A stretch of 5,859 bases of DNA from Candidatus Zipacnadia bacterium (GTDB lineage Bacteria; Armatimonadota; Zipacnadia; Zipacnadales; Zipacnadaceae), in NCBI GenBank assembly GCA_029821515.1, contig JALGTD010000105.1:1-5859 (forward strand), in the 5' to 3' direction. Below are positions 1 through 4,871 of this stretch, in pieces. The position numbers and the translations under genes are program-made. Under the pieces are notes generated by a model. That model worked only from the letters and a program-made list of their open reading frames with translations, had not been told where the DNA came from and searched no databases. Position 1 is the first letter of the stretch. The number at the start of each line of letters is the position of its first letter.

Positions 1-2
1 TG

Positions 3-620
3 GTGAAAGACATACAAGAGAAGCTGTCCAACCACGGCTTTCCCGCCGGGTATGACTATTCAGTGGGCGGCGCCTATCAGGATATGCAGGAGTCGTTTCG
101 GGGCATTTTCATCGCCCTGGGCCTGGGTATTCTCCTAATCTATATGATTCTGGCGGCGCAGTTTGAGTCGTTCTTCCATCCCTTCACCATTATGCTGGCA
201 ATCCCGCTCGAACTCATCGGTGTAGCCATAGGCTTGCTGGTTACCGGCACACCGGTCAGTCTCTTCGTGATGCTGGGGATCCTGCTGCTGACCGGTATTG
301 TGGTGAGCAACTCGATTCTGCTGGTGCAGATGATAAATCTGCTGCGCGAGCGGGGCTATGAGCTGTACGAAGCAATACGGGAGGGCGGGGCGATTCGTTT
401 GCGTCCGATTCTGATGACGGCTTTGTCTACCCTGCTCGCTCTGGTGCCAGTCTCCCTGGGGCTGCGCGAGGGCTCGGAGCTCTGGCAGCCGCTGGCCATC
501 GCCGTCGTCGGCGGCCTGTTCACCTCGACGTTCCTGACCCTCTTCGTGGTCCCAGTCGCTTACAGCCTCAACGAGCAGTTTGTCGATCGGCTGCGCCGGC
601 TGGTGGGGCTGGCAACTTGA
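3..620 (+). CDS. RND-family efflux transporter, C-terminal part (5' truncated by window edge)
   Basis: This is the C-terminal portion of a resistance-nodulation-division inner-membrane pump, a proton-driven exporter that usually works with a periplasmic adaptor and an outer-membrane channel. The frame is already open at the left edge, so the GTG at position 3 is probably an internal Val codon. About 205 residues are visible, against roughly 1000-1050 for a full protein. They cover the end of the second porter domain (residues 1-28) and the last five membrane helices (about 31-50, 62-80, 85-113, 134-150 and 160-187). Family signatures include AAQFESFFHPF at 51-61, the GIVVSN..LL segment at 98-107 and RLRPILMTA at 132-140. 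The motif usually reads close to 'VNNAILLVD'; here it is VSNSILLVQ, with Gln in place of the usual acidic residue. The fold is HAE1/AcrB-like, and the substrate cannot be told from this part. It ends 109 nt from the convergent isomerase gene. Confidence 0.93.
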   Translation: MKDIQEKLSNHGFPAGYDYSVGGAYQDMQESFRGIFIALGLGILLIYMILAAQFESFFHPFTIMLAIPLELIGVAIGLLVTGTPVSLFVMLGILLLTGIVVSNSILLVQMINLLRERGYELYEAIREGGAIRLRPILMTALSTLLALVPVSLGLREGSELWQPLAIAVVGGLFTSTFLTLFVVPVAYSLNEQFVDRLRRLVGLAT

Positions 621-644
621 TGGGTACAAGTCAGTAAACCAAAC

Positions 645-690
645 GCAAAAGAAAAGGCCCGGCAGTCTTTTTTCGCAGAGGCTACCGGGC
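645..690 (-). terminator. Intrinsic terminator of the isomerase operon
   Basis: Read on the - strand, GCCCGGTAG (690-682) pairs with CTGCCGGGC (665-657). This gives a 9-bp, GC-rich stem with one G-U wobble and a 16-nt loop. It is followed at once by CTTTTCTTTTGCG, a T-rich tract. It lies about 40 nt past the stop codon of the downstream isomerase gene, where a Rho-independent terminator is expected. On the + strand the stem shortens because the wobble becomes a C-A mismatch, and no T-run follows, so it is at best a weak terminator for the RND gene. Confidence 0.75.
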
Positions 691-729
691 TTCTCTGATG
701 CCAACTTAAACGCCAGCAGCACTGGCTGT

Positions 730-1500
730 CTATTCCAGCCCCATCTTCTTCAGATTATTGAAGCTGATCTCAAGGCTCTCGAAGGGGTCGCGTTCGCACG
801 TGTCCTGCTCAACGATATACCATTGAACGCCGATCTCCCGGGCGGTTGCCAGAATGCCTTCCCAGTCCAGATTGCCCTCCCCTATCTCCGCCATAAACTG
901 CTCCCGGCCGTGCATCGTCATATCCTTCAAATGCAGCAGCTTCAGGCGGCCATTGAGTCTCTTCATCCACCAGACCGGACTGGCCCCGCCGTGCTGCACC
1001 CAGTAGGTATCGAGTTCGAACGTAACATACTGCGGATCGCTCTCCTCAACCAGGATCTCATACGCGGTCCGCTTGCCAAACTTCTCAAACTCGTGGCTAT
1101 GATTATGATAGCCGTAGTGCAATCCCAGTGGGGCTAGCTCCTGCGCAGCCGCGCTGGCCTCCCGGGCAAAACCTACCCAGTCCTGTTCGGTTTTGAGGTC
1201 TTTTTCCCAGCCACCGGTAGCGATCCATTCGCAGCCAATAATACGATGATACTCTGCTTCCTGCTCGGGATTATCACGCAGCGTGTTGAAGCCCACATGA
1301 TGCGTTGCGCAACAGGTCAGGCCATACTTATCCAGCAGCGCCTTCATCTCGGCAGCCGGCAGCTCAACCCCGATTGCCGACAACTGTACAGCTTCGTACC
1401 CAATATCAGCAACCTTCTTGAAAGTTTTCTCAAGGTCCTCCCTGCTCTTGGTAAAGTCACGCAAGGTGTACATCTGCGCGGCAATTACTGAACCAGCCAT
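730..1500 (-). CDS. Sugar phosphate isomerase/epimerase-like TIM-barrel protein (downstream paralogue)
   Basis: This is a 256-residue protein of the xylose-isomerase-like TIM-barrel superfamily (AP_endonuc_2 / COG1082), the usual length for a single-domain member. Such enzymes are cytosolic and metal-dependent and act on sugars, polyols or keto-sugars. Visible signatures are QMYTLRDF near the N-terminus (residues 9-16), YHNH at 131-134, LDTYW at 163-167, HLKDM at 190-194, GEGNLDW at 207-213 and IVEQD at 229-233. Likely metal ligands by family position are D164, H190 and E231; where many relatives have Glu in an 'ENH' motif, this subgroup has HNH. The ATG at 1500 is preceded 8 nt upstream by GGGAGG. 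The gene follows its paralogue by 33 nt, so the two are almost certainly co-transcribed, and a terminator hairpin lies beyond its stop. There is no signal peptide. The exact substrate cannot be read from sequence; 3-keto-sugar or inositol-type chemistry is possible but is only inference from the family. Confidence 0.9.
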   Translation of the reverse strand: MAGSVIAAQMYTLRDFTKSREDLEKTFKKVADIGYEAVQLSAIGVELPAAEMKALLDKYGLTCCATHHVGFNTLRDNPEQEAEYHRIIGCEWIATGGWEKDLKTEQDWVGFAREASAAAQELAPLGLHYGYHNHSHEFEKFGKRTAYEILVEESDPQYVTFELDTYWVQHGGASPVWWMKRLNGRLKLLHLKDMTMHGREQFMAEIGEGNLDWEGILATAREIGVQWYIVEQDTCERDPFESLEISFNNLKKMGLE

Positions 1501-1508
1501 TTGAGTTG

Positions 1509-1514
1509 CCTCCC
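1509..1514 (-). promoter_or_regulatory. Ribosome binding site of the downstream isomerase gene
   Basis: GGGAGG lies 8 nt before the ATG, inside an 11-nt string (TTGGGAGGCAA) that also occurs, at the same distance, before the upstream paralogue. The conserved leader suggests that the duplication carried its translation signal with it. Confidence 0.8.
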
Positions 1515-1533
1515 AATTATCGCGTGAGACCCG

Positions 1534-2295
1534 CTATTCGAATCCCATCTTTTTCAGATTATTTATGCTGATAGTGATACTCTCAAAGGGGTTACGCTCA
1601 CAGGTATCCTGCTCGACAATATACCACTGGGCCCCGGCATCCTTCCCGGCAGCCATAATCTCGGCCCAGTTCAAGTTGCCCTCCCCCACCTCAGCGTAAA
1701 ACTGCTCCATCCCGTGCATCCGCATATCCTTCAGATGAATCATCCCCGCCCGGCTACCTACCCGCCTGATCAGGGCCTCCGGATTGCATCCCCCATGCTG
1801 AACCCAGTAGGTGTCAATCTGGAAATTGACGTAATCCGGATCGCTCTCCTCAAGTAAGACATCGAAGATTGTGCGCTTGTTGAACCTCTCCATTTCGAAG
1901 CTGTGATTATGATAAGCATACTTCAGTCCCAGTTCGCTAAGTCTCTGGGCAATCCCACTGAGCTCCTGGGCGAAGTGAACCCAGCCCCCCTCCGTCGTAT
2001 AACTCTGATCTCGGCCGCAGACAACCCATTCGCAGCCCAGAGTGTGCAGCTCCTCGGCCACAACCTCCGGAGTATCCCGCAGTGTATCAAACCCGACATG
2101 ACTCGAGCAGACCTGCAGGCCCAGATCACTGAGCAACTTAGCAAGATTAGCAACCTCCATCCCCCCGTAGCCAGCCAACTCGACATTCCGGTAACCAATA
2201 TCCGCAACTTTCTTAAAGGTATCAGCGGTATCATAAGCATTCCCCATAAAATCTCGCAGCGTGTACATTTGCAACCCAATTACTGAATCGGCCAT
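1534..2295 (-). CDS. Sugar phosphate isomerase/epimerase-like TIM-barrel protein (upstream paralogue)
   Basis: This is a 253-residue TIM-barrel protein of the same superfamily as the next gene and clearly its paralogue. The C-terminal halves share long identical blocks, such as LDTYW/IDTYWVQHGG, HLKDM and WYIVEQDTCER. Matching positions here are YHNH at 128-131, D161, H187 and E228 (likely metal ligands), and GEGNLNW at 204-210. The frame is open a further nine codons upstream, to position 2322, but the ATG at 2295 is preferred: it has GGGAGG 8 nt upstream, and its MADSVIGLQMYTLRDF matches MAGSVIAAQMYTLRDF at the start of the paralogue. It is the first gene of a two-gene unit running leftwards. 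The two proteins differ most between residues 40 and 110, the region of the early barrel loops, which may reflect different substrates or formation of a heterodimer. The function is probably isomerisation, epimerisation or related keto-sugar chemistry; the substrate is unknown. Confidence 0.9.
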   Translation of the reverse strand: MADSVIGLQMYTLRDFMGNAYDTADTFKKVADIGYRNVELAGYGGMEVANLAKLLSDLGLQVCSSHVGFDTLRDTPEVVAEELHTLGCEWVVCGRDQSYTTEGGWVHFAQELSGIAQRLSELGLKYAYHNHSFEMERFNKRTIFDVLLEESDPDYVNFQIDTYWVQHGGCNPEALIRRVGSRAGMIHLKDMRMHGMEQFYAEVGEGNLNWAEIMAAGKDAGAQWYIVEQDTCERNPFESITISINNLKKMGFE

Positions 2296-2303
2296 CAAAC
2301 TTG

Positions 2304-2309
2304 CCTCCC
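2304..2309 (-). promoter_or_regulatory. Ribosome binding site that fixes the start of the upstream isomerase gene
   Basis: GGGAGG lies 8 nt before the ATG at 2295, the same sequence and spacing as in the downstream paralogue. It falls inside the longer open frame that begins at 2322, which argues against that longer start. Confidence 0.8.
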
Positions 2310-2323
2310 AACAGAATCTCATT

Positions 2324-2352
2324 GCAGGGCGGTGAAAGCTCCGCTGTCCTGC
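2324..2352. repeat. 29-bp imperfect inverted repeat in the isomerase leader (possible operator or hairpin)
   Basis: GCAGGGCGGTG (2324-2334) and CGCTGTCCTGC (2342-2352) flank a 7-nt centre. As + strand RNA all 11 positions pair, three of them as G-U wobbles. As - strand RNA those three become A-C mismatches, leaving a GCAGG/CCTGC end stem. It lies 28 nt upstream of the isomerase start codon. It could be an operator for a repressor of the sugar genes or part of a folded leader. No T-run follows on either strand, so it is not a normal terminator. Confidence 0.4.
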
Positions 2353-2378
2353 CTACTGGCGTATAATTATCTGCCTGT

Positions 2379-2393
2379 CACAAATCACCTCCC
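2379..2393 (-). promoter_or_regulatory. Strong Shine-Dalgarno-like element in the divergent intergenic region
   Basis: On the - strand, GGGAGGTGAT (2393-2384) contains nine bases complementary to the usual 3' tail of 16S rRNA. Six nt after its GGAGG core comes GTG (2381-2379), opening a four-codon frame (GTG ACA GGC AGA) closed by TAA. It could be a leader minigene of the isomerase operon, a remnant start site, or chance. No good promoter was found directly upstream of it on this strand. Confidence 0.3.
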
Positions 2394-2423
2394 TATACTG
2401 AGAGATTTCCTCACACAAACCCT

Positions 2424-2453
2424 TGGACATCAACCAGCGTGAGCCGATATAAT
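2424..2453 (+). promoter_or_regulatory. Sigma70-type promoter for the three-gene + strand operon
   Basis: TGGACA (2424-2429, five of six matches to TTGACA) is followed after 18 nt by a perfect TATAAT (2448-2453). Transcription would begin near 2460, leaving a leader of roughly 45 nt before the GTG at 2507. It is the only promoter-like pair in the region with both boxes good, and it points to the PD-(D/E)XK-like gene. Confidence 0.6.
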
Positions 2454-2506
2454 ATGTTTTGATGCAGATAGGGGTACTGAGATAGCAAAGTCGGCCCCAG
2501 GCCAAG

Positions 2507-3319
2507 GTGTATCGAGCAATTGTGAATAGCAAACGCAATCTGACTGCTGAATATCTGCAACAACGGCGGCTGACCGCGCGCAACCTCCAGGATTTTGAGC
2601 TGTGTCCACAGAAGTATCTGTTGTCGCTTTCAGTTGCCCCGGCCAAGGCCCGACAGTTCATCGGCGGCCCAGCGGCTCTGCAATCGGCCGTGCGAGGGGC
2701 ACTAATTGACTGCTACCGACGCGACGGGCCCCAGCAGCTCAGCCAACAGAATCTGCTCGACCTCTTCGAGCAACACTGGCAGGGCGCCCTGTGCGTTGAC
2801 AGCCTTGAAGAGAGGCAACTGCATGGCCGTGGCATCAGGTTGCTCACCAACTACCACCAGGCTCACCACCAGAAACCCAATCAGACCATTGCCGTTGATT
2901 TGCGACTGACCAGCGAGATTGCTGGACACGATTTCGTGGCGGTGGCTGACCGGGTGGATCGTGACGAGTCCGGTGTAATTACGCTTCTGCGCTACAAGAC
3001 CAGCACCAGCCCTCCGGGGCCAGGCAGCTTAGGCAAGGACATTTCCGCGGGCTTGTTGCTGCTTTTGGGTAGCCAACATTACGCATCCGAGCAGTGCCAG
3101 ACAGCCATTTATGCCCTACGCCCTCAGCGACTAATCATCGCCGACATTGACCCCAACCAGCGCCAGCAGTTGCGCGAACGGATTGTTGCTCTGGCTGAGG
3201 AGGTCCACTCTGCCCAGGACTTTCCCACCCAAAAGGGACAGTATTGCCGCTGGTGTCGCTCGCGGGCACAGTGCCCGGCCTGGGCCTCGGCCCACTATCA
3301 GCGAGGAGAGAGCAAGTGA
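2507..3319 (+). CDS. RecB/Cas4-like PD-(D/E)XK family protein with Fe-S-type cysteines, catalytic motif altered
   Basis: This 270-residue protein resembles the RecB-type nuclease domain (PDDEXK_1) found in AddB, Cas4 and similar DNA-processing enzymes. In order: LTARNLQDFELCPQKY at 22-37, the usual opening 'S..s.l..y..CP.ky'; ADRVDR at 147-152, with motif II Asp D148; LLRYKTS at 160-166, with motif III Lys K164; QTAIY at 198-202, a QxxxY motif; and C247-x2-C250-x5-C256 near the C-terminus. With C33 these form the four-cysteine pattern that binds a 4Fe-4S cluster in AddB and Cas4. Two expected catalytic positions look changed: motif III normally reads 'DYK' but is RYK here (R162), and the motif I His of 'G..xH' appears to be D68. 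The protein may therefore bind DNA without cutting it. The start is uncertain: only GTG codons are available (2507 and 2522), both with weak Shine-Dalgarno sequences, because an in-frame stop lies at 2483-2485. It is the first gene of a three-gene operon and overlaps the next by 4 nt. Confidence 0.8.
   Translation: MYRAIVNSKRNLTAEYLQQRRLTARNLQDFELCPQKYLLSLSVAPAKARQFIGGPAALQSAVRGALIDCYRRDGPQQLSQQNLLDLFEQHWQGALCVDSLEERQLHGRGIRLLTNYHQAHHQKPNQTIAVDLRLTSEIAGHDFVAVADRVDRDESGVITLLRYKTSTSPPGPGSLGKDISAGLLLLLGSQHYASEQCQTAIYALRPQRLIIADIDPNQRQQLRERIVALAEEVHSAQDFPTQKGQYCRWCRSRAQCPAWASAHYQRGESK
3304..3308 (+). promoter_or_regulatory. Ribosome binding site that sets the metallopeptidase start
   Basis: AGGAG lies 7 nt before the GTG at 3316. 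That GTG overlaps the TGA of the preceding gene (GTGA), a classic sign of translational coupling. This decides against the more distal ATG at 3244, which lies 76 nt inside the preceding gene. Confidence 0.75.
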
Positions 3320-4278
3320 CTGGCACAGGGCGGGGAGCATTAACCTGGACACTTCTGTTGACGCTTTGTGTAGTTGGTGGTCTATCCGCCGAGCGAAGCA
3401 CACGCCTGGTGCAGGGCACCGATGAACTGCGCGTTGCTTACTGGCCGGCCGACGAAGCGCAGGCTAAGATCGCCGTTCAGGCCGGCACGCTAGCAATCAC
3501 CCGCCTCAAACACACGCTGGGTCTGGAGCTTGACCAGCGCATTTATATTGATCTGTGCCACACGAACAAGGAATTTGACGAGCGCACCGCCCAAAAAAAC
3601 GACCCCTGGGTGCACGGACGCGCTTTCCCTCGCCAGAACCGGGTGGTGGTCAAAGCCATTGGCCCGGTACGTATTGGCAAGCTGGTCGCTCACGAGATAC
3701 TGCACATCCTCCTCCAGCGCAAGTTCGATGAGACTGGCGCCCGCGCCCCCCGCTGGCTGCACGAGGGCCTGGCTAAGTATGCAACCGGAGATCTGCCTAG
3801 GGAGGAGCGCCAGCTCCTGGGGCAGGCGGCTACCGATGGGAAACTGCTGCATATCAAAGAACTGGAAGCGGCCTTCAACGGCTCTCCTGAGCAGGTCTCG
3901 CTGGCTTATGCCCAAAGCTATACACTGGTTGATTTCTTGGCCTCGCTGGAGGGCCAAGCAGGTCTAAGCGGCTTTCTGGAGGAACTTGGCAATGTCGGTG
4001 AGGTAGACCGCGCGCTGGTTCGCGCCTACCGGATGCCCATCAGCCAGTTAGAACGGGAGTGGCTACGCGAGATCGCTCGAATCTATCTGCCCCAGCGCAG
4101 CCCGCACATGCTGGATAACTGGGTGTGGATTGCGATTGTCGTACTGTTCGTCGCTGCCGTGATCGCTCGATTGGCTCGCGCCCGAGTAATCCGCCGTCGC
4201 ATGCAGGAACAGGAGCGTATCCACCAGCTTACTGAATCTGAGGTGCTCAACACAGACTACCCTGAGGAGGAACCATAA
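3316..4278 (+). CDS. Secreted, membrane-anchored MA-type metallopeptidase (gluzincin, Peptidase_MA-like)
   Basis: This is a 320-residue zinc peptidase-like protein. Residues 1-25 look like a signal peptide: a hydrophobic run LTWTLLLTLCVVGG, then LSA before the likely cut at A25/E26. The lone Cys is not in a good lipobox. The catalytic signature is HEILH at 126-130 (H126, E127, H130), with WLHEG at 147-151 giving E150 as the third zinc ligand. This H-E-x-x-H plus downstream Glu layout is typical of the Peptidase_MA_2 family. The AYAQSY segment at 197-202 and the helices after it also fit that family. A single membrane helix lies at about 268-285, followed by a basic stretch and an acidic tail ending EEEP. 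The protease domain should therefore lie outside the cytoplasmic membrane, with a short cytoplasmic tail. The GTG at 3316 is chosen because of its Shine-Dalgarno box, its overlap with the upstream stop and the signal peptide directly after it. Substrate unknown. Confidence 0.85.
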   Translation: MTGTGRGALTWTLLLTLCVVGGLSAERSTRLVQGTDELRVAYWPADEAQAKIAVQAGTLAITRLKHTLGLELDQRIYIDLCHTNKEFDERTAQKNDPWVHGRAFPRQNRVVVKAIGPVRIGKLVAHEILHILLQRKFDETGARAPRWLHEGLAKYATGDLPREERQLLGQAATDGKLLHIKELEAAFNGSPEQVSLAYAQSYTLVDFLASLEGQAGLSGFLEELGNVGEVDRALVRAYRMPISQLEREWLREIARIYLPQRSPHMLDNWVWIAIVVLFVAAVIARLARARVIRRRMQEQERIHQLTESEVLNTDYPEEEP

Positions 4279-4280
4279 GA

Positions 4281-4835
4281 ATGGAATCGTTCTTCGCTTT
4301 CTTCCGCCGTATCTGGATGTCAGGGATCACCACCCAGATCGTGCGCGCGATACTCGTTGCTGCCATTTTCGAATTGCTGGTGTGGCTGATCAGCCGCTGG
4401 ATCCAGCGCCGCCTGGGGCCAGTGCTGGTACGGGATGTGGGCGCTGATCCTTCGGCGCGGGTACGGCGCCGCCGCCTGCTGGTGGGTGCTCCGCTGGTGA
4501 TCGTACGTATGGTGCTCTACACCATAGCAGTGCTGATGATTCTGCGCATCTTCCGCTTGAATACCGCTGCCGAACTGCTCCCGATGGGCCTGGCGCTGTT
4601 GGCAGTGGGCTTGGTGGCAGCATACGGTCCCCTACGCGATGCCCTGAGCGGATATTTCATCCTCTATGACCACATCTACAGCGAGGGTGATGAAGTGGTA
4701 ATCGGCGAGCTTGAGGGAATCGTTGACCAGATAACCCTGCGCCATACGCGCCTGCGCACCCCCGACGGCCAACTTATCACCATCCCTCACCGGCACGTCG
4801 GCACCGTAACCAACCGCTCGCGGGGTAAGGAATAG
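4281..4835 (+). CDS. Short MscS-type mechanosensitive channel family protein
   Basis: This 184-residue membrane protein carries the conserved core of the MscS family, whose members form pressure-gated pores in the inner membrane. Probable helices lie at about 17-37 and 69-90, and a Gly/Ala-rich pore-lining helix at about 95-127 (MGLALLAVGLVAAYGPLRD, then GYFIL). The beta domain follows at about 130-178, with EGDEVVIGELEGIVDQI at 135-151, RHTRLRTPDG at 154-163 and TIPH at 167-170, where the family usually has IPN. The protein stops directly after the beta domain, so the C-terminal alpha/beta cage domain of classic MscS (about 286 residues) is absent. The next 36 nt lead into a convergent gene, so a frameshifted remainder is not hidden downstream. 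AGGAGG ends 10 nt before the ATG. It follows the metallopeptidase gene by 2 nt and should be translated with it. Confidence 0.88.
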   Translation: MESFFAFFRRIWMSGITTQIVRAILVAAIFELLVWLISRWIQRRLGPVLVRDVGADPSARVRRRRLLVGAPLVIVRMVLYTIAVLMILRIFRLNTAAELLPMGLALLAVGLVAAYGPLRDALSGYFILYDHIYSEGDEVVIGELEGIVDQITLRHTRLRTPDGQLITIPHRHVGTVTNRSRGKE

Positions 4836-4871
4836 AAACGGTCTACACTCGCGTGGGAATGGTACAACGAT

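Noticed and set aside
135..722. Long - strand open frame opposite the RND gene
   Set aside because: It is antisense to a clear RND coding region, has no family resemblance, and is rich in Gln and His as expected of a shadow frame.
580..1137. + strand open frame spanning the convergent spacer and the isomerase gene
   Set aside because: It runs through the terminator hairpin and antisense to a well-supported gene, with no recognisable domain.
2362..2367. Second TATAAT on the + strand, within the palindrome ATAATTAT
   Set aside because: No -35-like hexamer lies at a suitable distance, and the pair at 2424-2453 is much better. On the - strand the overlapping GATAAT also lacks a -35 box.
2462..2485. 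Seven-codon ORF (ATG ... TAG) in the leader of the + strand operon
   Set aside because: It has no Shine-Dalgarno sequence and its ATG would lie almost at the predicted transcript start, so a leader peptide is not supported.
2353..2661. 102-residue - strand open frame over the divergent promoter region
   Set aside because: It overlaps the + strand promoter and the start of the PD-(D/E)XK-like gene; the translation has no recognisable domain and no ribosome site precedes its start.
3244..3315. N-terminal extension of the metallopeptidase to the ATG at 3244
   Set aside because: It would overlap the Fe-S cysteine region of the preceding gene by 76 nt and bury the signal peptide; the GTG at 3316 has the ribosome site and the GTGA overlap.
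4836..4871. Possible terminator between the convergent MscS-like and GH172-like genes
   Set aside because: No convincing stem with a T-run is visible in these 36 nt on either strand.
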